DNA of 64,000 nucleotides from Plantago ovata (Eukaryota; Streptophyta; Magnoliopsida; Lamiales; Plantaginaceae), in NCBI GenBank assembly GCA_028274465.1, contig CM051455.1:53214738-53278737 (forward strand). Direction: 5' to 3'. Shown here in pieces: positions 37,571 to 49,419 of the stretch (position 1 is its first letter; every line of letters starts with the position of its first letter). The notes below the pieces were generated by a model that was not told the origin of the DNA, ran no database searches, and saw nothing but the letters and a program-made list of their open reading frames with translations. A program made the position numbers and the translations under genes.

Positions 37571-40500
37571 TTCTACACGCCAATTATGTGATCTTGTGTT
37601 GGGTGGATTTCTCTCCGGTATTTTCTTCATCCGATTGGTGTTTGATCCAGGAGGCATTGAGTAGCTGCTTTTTGTTATTTGGTGGAAATGTACATCTGTC
37701 GCAATCAAATAAAAGCAAATTAGTGTTGCGATAAAACATGTTGCGCAAAGGAGGAAAAAATATATACCCAACGATTGTGGGAAATGGTCCATGCACTTAG
37801 CGCAAAAAAAAATGATAGTCAAACTTTACATGTTATTCACATATGTTTTCGATCATTCATACCCCTTTTGAGGCTAGAATCACCTTGGGATATTTGGATG
37901 CCATCTCCATGAAAACATACTCACTGTCCAACAGTGTTCTTTTCCAATTCCGTCCATGCCCCTTCTAATTTCACTCGTACAAACAGCGTAAGCATCATCT
38001 GTGGACTCATCGTCATCATCGACTGTTGCCATCATTTGGACTGTCATGAGAGAGTGTGTGTGTTTGTTTCAGGCCTTATATATAAGTACATAGACATACT
38101 GCATTTTGACAATAAAAAATTGAGCATTTAAATCAATGGGAACTCAAGAGGAGAAAATCATAGCTGATAAAAGATCTTATTGTTTACCTTCTACACGCCA
38201 ACTATACGATCTTGTGTTGGGTGGATTTTATCTCCGGTATTTTCTTCATCCGATTGGTGTTTGATTTAGGAGGCATGGAGTAGCTGCTTTTCGTTATTTG
38301 GTGAAATGTACACCTGTCGCAATCAAATAAAAGCAAATTAGTGTTGCGATAAAACATGTTGCGCAAAGGAGGCAAAAATATATACCCAACGATTGTGGGA
38401 AATGGTCCATGCACTTAGCGCAAAAAAATGTTAGTCAAACTTTACATGTTATTCACATCTGTTTTTTATCATTCATACCCCTTTTCAGGCTAGAATCGCC
38501 TTGGGATATCTGGATGCCATCTCCATGAAAACATACTCACTGTCCAACAGTGTTCTTTTCCAATTCCGTCCATGCCCCTTCTAATTTCACTCGTACAAAC
38601 AGCGTAAGCATCATCTGTACGTGGACTCATCGTCATCATCGACTGTTGCCATCATTTCGACTGTCATGAGAGAGTGTGTGTGTGTTTGTTTCAGGCCTTA
38701 TATATAATTACATAGACATACTGCATTTTGACAATAAAAGTTGAGCATTTAAATCAATGAGAACCCAAGAGGAGAAAATCATAGCTGATAAAAGATCTTA
38801 TTGTTTACCTTCTACACGCCAACTATGCGATCTTGTGTTGGGTGGATTTTCTCTCCGGTATTTTCATCATCCGATTGGTGTTTGATCTAAGAGGCATGGA
38901 GTAGTTGTTTTTCGTTATTTGGTGTAAATGTACACCTGTCGCAATCAAATAAAGCAAATTAGTGTTGCGATAAAACATGTTGCGCAAAGGAGGCAAAAAT
39001 ATATACCCAACGATTGTGGGAAATGGTCCATGCACTTAGCGCAAAAAAACAATAGTCAAACTTTACATGTTATTCACATCTGTTTTCGATCATTCATACC
39101 CCTTTTAAGGCTAGAAACACCTTGGGATATTTGGATGTCATCTCCATGAAAACATACTCACTGTCCAACAGTGTTCTTTTCCAATTCCGTCCATGCCCCT
39201 TCTAATTTCACTCGTACAAACAGCGTAAGCATCATTTGTGGACTCATCGTCATCATCGACTGTTGTCATCATTTGGACTGTCATGAGAGAGTGTGTGTTC
39301 GTTTCAGGCCTTATATATAAGTACATTGACATACTGCATTTTGACAATAAAAATTGAGCATTTAATCAATGAGAACTCAAGAGAAGAAAATCATGGCTGA
39401 TAAAAGATCTTATTGTTTACCTTCTACACACCAACTATGCGATCTTGTGTTGGGTACATTTTCTCTCCGGTATTTTCTTCATCTGATTGGTGTTTGATCA
39501 AGGAGGCATGGAGTAGCTGCTTTTCGTTATTTGGTGGAAATGTACACCTGTCGCATTCAAATAAAAGCAAATTAGTGTTGCGATAAAACATGTTTCGCAA
39601 AGGAGGCAAAAATATATACCCAACGATTGTGGGAAATGGTCCATGCACTTAGCGTAAAAAAAAAACGATAGTCAAACTTTACATGTTATTCACATTTGTT
39701 TTCGATCATTCATACCCCTTTTGAGGCGAGAATCGCCTTGGGATATCTGGATGCCATCTCCATGAAAACATACTCACTGTCCAACAGTGTTCTTTTCCAA
39801 TTCCATCCCGACCCTTATAATTTCACTCGTACAAACAGCGTATGCATCATCTGTGGACTCATCGTCATCATCGACTGTTGCCATCATTTGGACAGTCATG
39901 GGAGAGTGTATGTTTGTTTCAGACCTTATATATAAGTACATAGACATACTGCATTTTGACAATAAAAATTGAGCATTTAAATCAATGAGAACTCAAGAGA
40001 AGAAAATCATAGCTGATAAAAGATCTTATTGTTTACCTTCTACACGCCAACTATGCGATCTTGTGTTGGGTGGATTTTCTCTCCGGTATTTTCTTCATCC
40101 GATTGGTGTTTGATCTAGGAGGCATGGAGTAGCTGCTTTTCGTTATTTGGTGGAAATGTACACCTGTCGCAATCAAATAAAAGAAAATTAGTGTTGCGAT
40201 AAAACATGTTGCGCAAAGGAGGCAAAAATATATACCCAACGATTGTAGGAAATGGTCCATGCACTTAGCGCAAAAAAACGATAGTCAAACTTTACATGTT
40301 ATTCACATCTGTTTTCGATCATTCATACCCCTTTTGAGGCTAGAATCGCCTTGGGATATCTGGATGCCATCTCCATGAAAACATACTCACTGTCCAACAG
40401 TGCTCTTTTCCAATTCCGTCCATGCCCCTTCTACTTTCACTCGGACAAACAGCGTAAGCATCGTCTGTGGACTCATCGTCATCATCGACTCTTGCCATCA

Positions 40501-41264
40501 TTTGGACTGTCCGAGTGTGTGTCTTTGTTTCAGGCCTTATATATAAGTACATAGACATACTGCATTTTGACAATAAATATTGAGCATTTAAATCAACGAG
40601 AACTCAAGAGGAGAAAATCATAGCTGATAAAAGATCTTATTGTTTACCTTGTACACGCCAACTATGCGATCTTGTGTTGGGTGGATTTTCTATCCGGTAT
40701 TTTCTTCATCCGATTGGTGTTTGATCTAGGAGGCATGGAGTAGCTGTTTTTCGTTATTTGGTGGAAATGTACACCTGTCGCAATCAAATAAAAGCAAATT
40801 AGTGTTGCGATAAAACATGTTGCGCAAAGGATAGCTATTAGCGCAAAAATATATACCCAACGATTGTGGGAAATGGCCCATGCACTTAGCGCAAAAAAAT
40901 GATAGTCAAACTTTAAAAGTTATTCACATCTGTTTTCGATCATTCATACCCCTTTTGAGGCCAGAATCTCCTTGGGATATATGGATGCCATCTCCATGAA
41001 AACATACTCACTGTCCAACAGTGTTCTTTTCCAATTCCGTCCATGGCCCTTCTAAGTTCACTCGGACAGACGGCGTAAGCATCATCTGTGGACTCATCGT
41101 CATCATCGACTGCTGCCATCATTTGGACTGTTATGAGAGAGTGTGTGTGTTTGTTTTAGGCCTTATATATAAGTACATAGACATACTGCATTTTGACAAT
41201 AAAAATTGAGCATTTAAATCAATGAGAACTCAAGAGGGGAATATCATAGCTGATAAAAGATCTC
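37571..41264 (-). repeat. Six-copy tandem array of ~616-bp units
   Basis: Units start with TTCTACACGCCAACTATGCG (or a close variant) at 37571, 38189, 38810, 39422, 40038 and 40649, giving spacings of 618, 621, 612, 616 and 611 bp. They differ by scattered substitutions and small indels. On the - strand each unit contains the intron end TTTGATTGCGACAG and a short exon-like start reading CTFPPNN. This matches the intron and exon start (LPFPPNF) of the MOB1 copy at 42368, with shared words TTTGCGCAACAT and TATCGCAACACTA. A second acidic stretch (DDDDESTDDAYAV) follows a TGCAG acceptor and ends at a GTGAGT donor. The array abuts the donor end of a MOB1 exon at 41265. Confidence 0.92.
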
Positions 41265-41995
41265 ACTGTTTACTGCCAACCACTTATTGAGATCTTCTAC
41301 GGGAGGAAGGCGTACGACTTCCTTCAAGTTACCACTACCCAAGATTGCATCAATATGCTTCCTAAGTTGCACACCATGTACAATCAATGTTTACATCGTA
41401 AATGCTTCTTGATTTCTTGTACATAAATGAAACATAAGTAATTAGAATACCAATGTTTCTCATTTGAATCAACACGTTAGTCCTATGCAAGCAAATAATT
41501 AACCAAACACTTAATTCAGACAACTGGAGCTTTAATTTCAACCTCACCAACTAACATACAAGTTAACACATAAAATGACGATGGGTTAATGTAGAGTAAA
41601 CTTTTTTACAGTGGCAACCCCTGAGCACCTTTCTATATATGATACAACCTGAAGTATATTTTTCGAAATTTTCCCATTTTATCCATATAAATGCGTCCAA
41701 AAACCAAATCTGCAATAGTAAAGGTAAAAAATAAGGAAGCTACACACACATGCAGCTGGTGGTATGACAGGCAAAAACACAATTTTAGCAACAAACACAA
41801 ACAAAACAAACATGTTGGAAACTCACAATCATCAGTTACCTATCGCAAATTGCTAACATCTCACATAGTCGAACTAGTCATCAGTTTCAAGAAAATGCGA
41901 AAATAAACTTTTAGAAAAAGCATTCACAAAGTTTTACACTGTAAAAAAAAGTCTTTTATATAATCTAGCCAAACGAACTACGAAAAGGGCTAGAA
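41265..41995 (-). pseudogene. MOB1 kinase activator pseudogene, partial copy B
   Basis: On the - strand 41378-41265 reads GVQLRKHIDAILGSGNLKEV, then VRLPPVEDLNKWLA. This is the second exon of plant MOB1, with intact reading and a GTAAAC donor. Upstream (41400-41995) is intron and 5' sequence similar to 42605-43450 of copy A. All later exons, including the zinc-binding cysteines and the kinase-binding helices, are replaced by the tandem array. MOB1 proteins are co-activators of NDR/LATS kinases; this piece cannot make one. Confidence 0.85.
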
Positions 41996-42032
41996 GAATT
42001 CACAAGAACCAAACAGACTTGACCGGGGAAAC

Positions 42033-42920
42033 TCAGCCTTGCAAGATGGACTCCACGAGATTGCAAAGAGGTCCAAGATCTACCTTCTCGATCAAGCCAA
42101 ATTCCTACATGACAGGGAACGTTGAAGCTTAAATTGGACTAACATGGAAATGGACATGTAATGTGTCTGAGAATAACTGAATAGGAAGGAAAATTAAATA
42201 CTTACACTGGTAAAGAGAACATACTGCTTGGAACAAGTGTTCAGTTGAGCTTCTTCTTTGAGACTCGTGATCCTCTGGAAATGTGAGTGATAGACATGTG
42301 CATACACACAAAACAGCCGCTTCAATATGGTCTTGACGACATACTGGAAGTTTGGTGGAAACGGCAACCTGCCACAATCAAATAAATCATATAGTGTTGC
42401 GATAAAAAATGTTGCGCAAAGGATTGATATTAGCGCAAAATTACATACCCAACTTTTGCTTCAAAATCGCCTCATTTTCTAAGATGAGCTTCAACCCAGT
42501 CCATCAAGAACTCCATATACTTCGGAGCAAAAACCACTCATTGAGATCCTCTCCATGAGGAAGGTGTACAGCTTCTTTCAAGTTACCACTACCCAAGATT
42601 GCCTAAGTAGCACACGTCACACGTTGTACAATCAATGTTTACATTGTAAATACTACTTGATTTCTTGTACATAAATGAAACATAAGTAATTGGAATGCCA
42701 CTGTTTCTCATTTGAATCAACAAGCTAGTCATGTGCAAGCAAATAATTAACTAGACACTTAATCAGTCAAATGGAGCCTTAATTTCAACCTCACCAACTT
42801 ACATACAAGTTGAAGTTAACACAAAAATTGACAAGAAATTTAAAGATTCCAGAGAACCTTGCTTCCAGAAGAACTCTTCTTGGGCCGATCGAAAGGTATT
42901 GCGGTTTTTGCATACATACA
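42033..42920 (-). pseudogene. MOB1 kinase activator pseudogene, copy A
   Basis: Exon-like blocks on the - strand, in order: 42920-42858 FDRPKKSSSGSK; 42612-42462 LGSGNLKEAVHLPHGEDLNE fused directly to KYMEFLMDWVEAHL; 42368-42206 LPFPPNFQYVVKTILKRLF, VYAHVYHSHFQRITSLKEEA and NTCSKQYVLFTS; 42104-42033 EFGLIEKVDLGPLCNLVESI with LQG and a TGA stop. These follow the MOB1 family along its length. The centre (VDFFNQ...FCTPENC...ADG) is gone, with the metal-binding cysteines, and the second block has a frameshift after VEAHL. Splice sites are kept at several blocks, so it derives from genomic DNA and not from a processed mRNA. It is antisense to the LTR element. Confidence 0.88.
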
Positions 42921-43491
42921 AATTAAATCATAGTGAATCAACATGCCCTTAATTAACGAGCTATACAAACAAAGCTCAAATGTTTTTCCATTGTAGTACG
43001 TGCTTATTTTTGGTGAAGAAACTGAACGGAGTACCTTTTTTGGACGATGGGCAGTCAATGTAGAGTATACTTTTTGGACAATAGCTACCTTGTGTAAATA
43101 CATTGTACAACCTGAAGTATATTTTTTGTAAATTTCCCATTTTTATCCATATAAATATATCCAAAAACCAAAACTGCAATAGTAAAGGTAATAACTAAGA
43201 AATAGGGAAGCTAAACACATGACAGGCAAAAACCAATTTTAGCAACAAATAGAAAACACATGTTGGAAACTCACAATCATCAGTGATCTATCGCAAATTG
43301 CGACATCTCATAGAATCAAAGATAGTCGAACTAGTCATCATTGCGAATAGAAACTACTAGAAAGAAATATTCGCAAAGTTTTACACTACCAAAAGAAGTC
43401 CTTTATAAAATCTAGCCAAACGAACTACGAAAAGGGCTAGCATTCACAGGAACCAAACAAGCTTGACTATGGAAACTCAACCCTTCAAGCT

Positions 43492-43849
43492 TGACCGTTA
43501 GAAGTCGAAGCGATAAAATTCAAGACGAGCCAGGTTTAATATTTTTGGTTTCTTTTACTTTTCTAGTAAGTTAACTTTTAGTATTAGACTTTATGTCATA
43601 TTTGATTTCTTTTTCTTTTGTAGCAAATTAGGTTATAATATTTAAATACATTGTCAGTCATATTTTTAGGAAGTTAAGTTTTGAGTTGATTAATAAAAAA
43701 CAAGGTTACGTGTCATCCCAAATCTGTCAATTTTCGGTATTCTATTGTAGAATGAACGAACTTTGATAAAAAATTCAATTCTTTAGTATTCTACGGAACC
43801 AAAAGTTTTGATCATCGTTCTTCCTTACTTGTCCACGTACGCTGCATCA
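43492..43849 (+). repeat. Right terminal direct repeat (3' LTR)
   Basis: Begins TGACCGTTAGAAGTCGAAG and ends TACGCTGCATCA, followed by the CATGC duplication. It is the fuller of the two repeats. No strong polypurine tract precedes it. Confidence 0.6.
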
Positions 43850-43854
43850 CATGC

Positions 43855-44240
43855 CCATCAATTATTTGGGATAGATAATGCTATTTCTCAAGGACAAAAT
43901 TTGACATTTTGTTATTAAAAAAAAACTATAATTTTGTTAATTAATTGCAAAAGGACCCAGACCAATAATATATTTTGTATAAAGGCCTCATTTGTATGCA
44001 AGTATATAAACATAAATGAAAATTTTGTAACACACAAAAAATTGCAACATGAGTGACTACAATGAAAATTACAACATGGGTATGAAGACAATTATGTAGA
44101 GGTATGCTTTGAAATTGTTCTATTTTATATACACGACTTATTGATATCATTGAATTTTATATGCACGACTTATCCATATCATCGAATTTTAAATAGATTT
44201 ACCGACCAAATAGTAAATTTAAGATAATACATAAGTGCAT
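43855..44240. other. Flanking DNA, no gene seen
   Basis: AT-rich sequence after the LTR element. The first ~25 bases may continue the interrupted transposon-type frame of 35700-36460. Confidence 0.35.
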
Positions 44241-44241
44241 G

Positions 44242-44950
44242 TTAGGTCCTAGTAGTATTTTGATGATCAAACACACAGAAGACTATCTAGTACATAAAGG
44301 CTTGCTAATACTTTTAAATTCTATTGCGGATAAAGTGTAAAAGAGTTAGCTTGATATATGTTAGTAGATTTAATGACTCGCATAGGATGTTAGGTTTTTA
44401 CTAATAATTTTATCCTTGAAGATCATTCTAGCAAGGAGTCTCGATCAGCAAAGTGATCAAGATTGAAGATCAGATCAAGCTGCAACAAGTCAACTAAAAG
44501 TATTTATACTCCAATAAGCAATATCTCAGAAATACCCTGAGAAGCTTGTATTATGATACCTCTCTGAATAAGACAATACCTTAAAAGGATTTATGAAGAT
44601 AATAGCATGTTATGCGCGAAATGAAAATTTCTTGATACAATATATGAAGGAACGGTCTCATTTTTCTGAGTCACACATTCTTTCTGAAGGGACTGAACAA
44701 GTGATGCTGTCGGAATGCTTACTAGTTGTTGTCTATTTGAAACGATAAACGTGGAGTAGTCACCAAATAGTGTAACGCATTTAATGCATTTGAGCTTATG
44801 AACTTGATTTTTCATAAGCTAACAAATTGGCTCAAGAAACTATTTCAATGGTGAAAGTGACGTGACAGATTTGAATTTTAAGTCCAACGGATTCAAAATT
44901 CAAACGACAGAATTTGTCACTATTACAAGAACTTAGAAGATGAAAATTAT
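44242..44950 (+). mobile_element. Possible Copia-type LTR fragment
   Basis: TGTTAGGTCCTAGTAGTATT, TTTGATGATCAAACAC, then GATCAGCAAAGTGATCAAG and GAAGATCAGATCAAGC resemble the start of long Copia (Sirevirus-like) LTRs in plants. No partner LTR or coding part is in the window, so it would be a solo or broken LTR. The assignment is from memory of such sequences and is weak. Confidence 0.3.
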
Positions 44951-45699
44951 ACTTTATTGACTTTTAAATGACTCAAATTAGCCTAAATTTATTTCGAATT
45001 AACCAAATACGAATGTTTAAGGTGGTGCCCACATTTTCATGTACACCACCTAAGAGGCTTGCCACCAATCCGGGTGGCATCTCATGGTACTTCTCAATCT
45101 CAATGAATATTTTACGCATGTTTGTTGATTTGTTTTTTTCCCTTTATTCCTAGTTAAACCATAATGAAAAATTAATTAGTGAAAATATAGTGTTTATACT
45201 ATTATAATATAATTTCAATAATTATCTTTTTGAGTTATTTTTGATTTTCTTTTAAACATTAAAAAAGATTTCATTAAGCCCAAAGTCATGTACAGGAATA
45301 GTGAAGGTTAAACGGGACTAAAACAAAGTGAACAAACAAAACATAAAGAAGTATTTTTAAATTAAAAGATAATCATGGGTTGGATTAGTAAATGGACTGG
45401 GTTTAAGTATCGGGTTAGACGGAAAATTGGGTTAGCGGTTTTTATAATCTACTATGCTGTTAACACACTAAAATCCTTTAAATCGCATCATTCATTTCCG
45501 TGCTGTTACAAGTAGTAGCCCATAGGCTATGGCGATTGGCGATGGTGGGAAATTAATTATTTGTTGGCAGGTAGAAGATCGTTGGCCATGATGTATGATT
45601 TAGGAACAAAAGTGACACTTATAGCGCTTACTATCTAGCATCAGGGAATATAGCGCTTACTATTTTAAAGCATGGATGAAACATACGATTGATACATTA
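44951..45699. other. AT-rich intergenic DNA, no gene seen
   Basis: No coding motif or RNA gene found. Frames in this stretch are short and low in complexity. Confidence 0.4.
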
Positions 45700-45910
45700 T
45701 ACTCATCTGTCCCAATCAATTCTTTACATATTATTTTTTTGGACGTCCCAATCAATTTTTACGTTTCTATTTCTACTCACATCTCACACTCTTTTAATTC
45801 ACTATCTCACATTTACATTCAATATTAATATAACATTACCAAACAAAACCATTTATTACAAACCGTGTAAAAATCAAACGTAGTCATCTGATCGGGACAG
45901 AGCAGGAGTA
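45700..45910. mobile_element. Stowaway-type MITE, 211 bp
   Basis: TACTCATCTGTCCCAATCA at the left and ATCGGGACAGAGCAGGAGTA at the right are imperfect inverted ends. Each includes the TA target dinucleotide, and the centre is AT-rich with no coding sequence. Length and ends fit Tc1/mariner-derived MITEs. Confidence 0.7.
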
Positions 45911-46601
45911 TATAGCATTGACAATTTGGCATTTGAACAATCATAAAGAAAGAGAATGTCTAGCGCCGGGTCAAAAGTAGAGTAATTTTTCTCTAATAAT
46001 GTACCTTTTTTTAATGTGCTCTTAAACTGTGTATTACTTTCTTCTTTTCTGCTCATAATTCTTGAATTTATTAGCAACGAACTGAAGTGTTTATCCATAT
46101 GAGTTTATCCGGTTTATGTGAAACTCCATAAATGTATATTTTTACTAACTCTTTATAGAGATCACCTTTACAAAGTATGCAAATTAAACCAAGTAAGAGT
46201 GTACGATAATGTGCATCAAATTCGAATGTACACACTGCAATGGAAATTAGAAGCTGAAAACACAGAGATATATGATGATTATTTCGAAAGTTGTAATTTG
46301 TTTAATCAAATCATCAAGTTTGGTTTTTACTTTTTACATAATCTTCATCTTCTGATTTGTCAAGTGAGCAATACATCACCATTAACAATTTATGACTCTA
46401 TCAACTACTAAGACAAATTATGCAATATTTTTAATGGAAGATTGCCAATTTCGAACTATTCAGTGCATAACAAGTCAACAATTAATGATGGCTACATGTT
46501 ATTTCTGTTCACCTAACCACGCCAAGGATGTCTTTAAAACCATTGCTCAGGTTACTTCTCAAAATCAGTACTAAAAAATGCATTATACACACCTCAATTT
46601 C
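45911..46601. other. Upstream region of cluster copy 7
   Basis: From about 46125 to the start codon it is similar to 18500-18889 upstream of copy 4 (AACTCTTTA-AGAGATCACC, ATCAAATTCGAATG, CCACGCCAAGGATGTCTTT). A duplicated promoter region; individual sites cannot be named. Confidence 0.5.
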
Positions 46602-47699
46602 ATGGCACAAAAACATTCTACTACTACAGCAATGCTGCTGCTTATCATTTCAGTGTATTTGTCTTCCCTAATAACCATTTCCAGAGCTCAATCATACAAC
46701 GCCACCACTGACGAATTAGCTCTCTTGTCCATCAAATCGTTCATAACTTCTGACCCGAACAATATTATAACCACCAACTGGTCACAGGGCACCTCATGCT
46801 GCACCTGGACTGGCATCACTTGCAGCCCCAGGCACCATAGAGTCACCACCCTCAACCTTTTCGATTTTGAATTGACCGGCACAATTTCACCTCAAATCGG
46901 TAACCTTTCGTTCCTAACCTACTTAGACATACGAAACAACAGCTTCACTGACATGATCCCCGACACAATCAGAAACTTGTTCCGCCTTCGTGAACTAAGA
47001 ATGCGCTTTAATAAGCTGAGCGGTAACATTCCTCCATCTCTAGGATTGTTACGAAATCTGGAAATAATGGATTTGGCTGATAACAACTTGAGAGGCAATG
47101 TTCCCTGGGGAATATTCAACATTACCTCTCTCAGAAAGATTGTTTTCATAAGGAATCATCTCACAGGCAATCTCCCGCCAAAGATATGTCCCTCCGTCGT
47201 CCAGGTTACAGGAGCTACTGTTATCAGTAAATCAATTTTCTGGAGATTTTCCAAGAGGTTGGTCGAATTGTGCAGAACTGAGGAACCTTTATTTATCGGT
47301 CAATAATTTTTCTGGCAGTTTGCCCATCGAAATCGGGAACTTGCAGCAATTGCGGATACTTGCTCTTGGCAGTAATTTGCTGACAGGTAACATATTGTGT
47401 TCATCATTACAATGCAATTTTATTTCATGCATGCTCGGGTTATGCTTAACATTAATTGTATTGGTTTATATACTTTGCAGATTCTATTCCACCCTCAATT
47501 GGTAACTTGTCAAATTTGAAAATACTAGATTTGGGTGAAAATGATTTTGAAGGCACCGTCCTTCAGAATTGGGACGTTTATCCAACTTAATGTTTTTGAG
47601 CCTAGGAGACAACAGATTGAATGGTGAACTACCACTAACGATTTTCAACCTCACTCGACTGCAAGAACTTTATGTACTCCGTAATTTGTTGACAGGTAA

Positions 47700-49419
47700 C
47701 ATATTGCCTTAAATGATAATAGAAACTAATTAGAGTTAATTAAAAATTAACTATATTTCCAATACATTCCCACACATTAGTCATACATATTAACTTATTG
47801 TACATATTAGTGACTAAATACGTTAGAACTATATTAACACTATAAAAATTTAGAGAATATGATATCTACGATACATTCCTACTATTTAGTTATTGGGATC
47901 ATCGAGTCAGTGTTGTTGAGGTAGAGAGGTTATTGGGTTTCCGCCGAATCAGGACACATTTGGCTATGTCGAGGTTTAGGTTTTCTTCATGGTGGATCTT
48001 CTCTTACTAAGCTTTCATTTGTTATTCGATTTCGGCTTAGGTTTCGGTGGTGATAATCGGTGTTTAGGTTGATCAAGGTTTTGGTATCACATCTAGCATG
48101 GTAAAGGTGTTGGTAAAAGCTGGTCTTTGTAATCGTTCTTGAGCATCAATTATGCTATTTTTAGTTAATAAAAAACAAAAAAATTGGCCGTTTCAAAAAG
48201 AAAAAAAAAATTCACTATTTAGTTTATATATATTGTCTACTATAAACTTTATCTATTACTAGTTAAAATGTTATGTAAAATAGATAGAAAACAAGTATCA
48301 TTAAAATATACTTCATTCTACGCAAAAGCTTCCAATTTCAAATTTTGACCTTTTAATAATGTTACGTTTGATCTTGTCTTAATCCTAAATTATAGTGAAA
48401 AAGTATTTTATAAAGTTACATTATCATATTTTTATAATATAACTTTATAGATTATTTTTTCATTATAATTTAGGATTAATATGAGGTCAAACGAGACATT
48501 AAAAAATTAATGTTCTGAAATGGTAATATTTTGCATAAATGGAGTAATAAACATTGACAAGCATCATCGATCGGTAAACATTTTATAGGCCGGGTGATGG
48601 TGATTTGTTTTTTGAAGTGATGTTAAGGTTTTTTATGGTGCGGTTTTGATTCCTTGGTTGGATTATTTCGATGTATACTCAAGAATACTATTTCTCATAC
48701 TTTTTGTAATCTTGTACCTAGAACGTTTTTGTTACGTAATTAATAAAGCTTTTGTTGTTTAAAAAACAAAAAAAAATTAAACAAATTAGTTTCCTAGCCA
48801 AGCGATAAATATTGAAAAGCATCATGTATCCTAGCCTCAATAATAAAATAAATTAGTTTCCTATTTATTCAAGCATCTGTTGAATTGAATATAGCAAATA
48901 TCAATGGACCAATCGACTCCTCATTCAACCATCCCTAACAACATCAAAAGAATTAAACAAAAGTAAGCATCAATCGAATCGAATTGAGAAAGAGCAAGCA
49001 TCAATTGACTTAGCATCTCCACATCCAAGCATCATCAGCACCAACAAATAATTGGAATATATTATTATATACTTGTCCGTATTTTTAAATTCTATACGTT
49101 TGCTTTTGGATCGGAGTTTAGGGGGTTTGTATAATAAGTGTAATGTGTTGGTTTAGTGGCAGGATTCACAATAAAGTTGTGAAATAAAAAAAATTCAAAT
49201 ATAGAAACGTATAGAATCTAAAAAAGGTACAAAAATGAAATAGTATAGAATCTAATAAAACAGATCGGTGTTAAATTAGCTTTTCAAATTATGTAAGTTA
49301 ATACAGTTTTAGACAATAATTTATAGAAAGTTTAGCATATATTACTAATTTTTGTAAGAAAGTATTAACAATATTCCTATTTGAGCCAAGTATGATGCAT
49401 GTACTCATAGGCTAATTAC
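47700..49419. other. Insert that splits copy 7
   Basis: AT-rich DNA without genes. It contains a Stowaway-type MITE (48309-48546). Two stretches end in TTAATAAA-A-rich tails (about 47880-48180 and 48590-48775), which look like 3' ends of LINE or SINE copies (for example TTTTTGTAATCTTGTACC before the tail). The rest is unassigned. Confidence 0.5.
48309..48546. mobile_element. Fold-back Stowaway-type MITE, 238 bp
   Basis: Nearly the whole element is an imperfect inverted repeat. TACTTCATTCTACGCAAAA pairs with TTTTGCATAAATGGAGTA, and inside it TCCTAAATTATAGTGAAAAA pairs with TTTTTCATTATAATTTAGGA. TA at both edges is the expected target duplication. Confidence 0.75.

Larger units (their letters stand above)
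36466..43849 (+). mobile_element. Putative non-autonomous LTR element with captured MOB1 sequence
   Basis: Two direct repeats (36466-36692 and 43492-43849) begin TG and end CTGCATCA. Both are flanked by CATGC (36461-36465 and 43850-43854), a 5-bp target duplication. Four bases after the left repeat, TGGCATCAGC (36696) resembles the start of an initiator tRNA-Met primer site (TGGTATCAGA). A weak gag-like reading (REIEQLTRPLDDFVNRQPRN) follows. No protease, reverse transcriptase or integrase is seen. The interior holds unassigned frames at 36960-37500, a six-unit tandem array and two antisense MOB1 pseudogenes. The left repeat lacks about 130 bp that the right one has. Alternative: a chance pair of flanking repeats around a duplicated gene locus; the matched target duplication argues against this. 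Confidence 0.6.

Noticed and set aside
37571-41264. CRISPR-like or satellite DNA
   Set aside because: Units of ~616 bp have no constant-repeat/variable-spacer pattern, and only six are present with gene-derived content; this is a eukaryotic local tandem array.
44968-45153. Frame with PPKRLATNPGG
   Set aside because: Short, isolated and without family resemblance; no reason to prefer it over chance.
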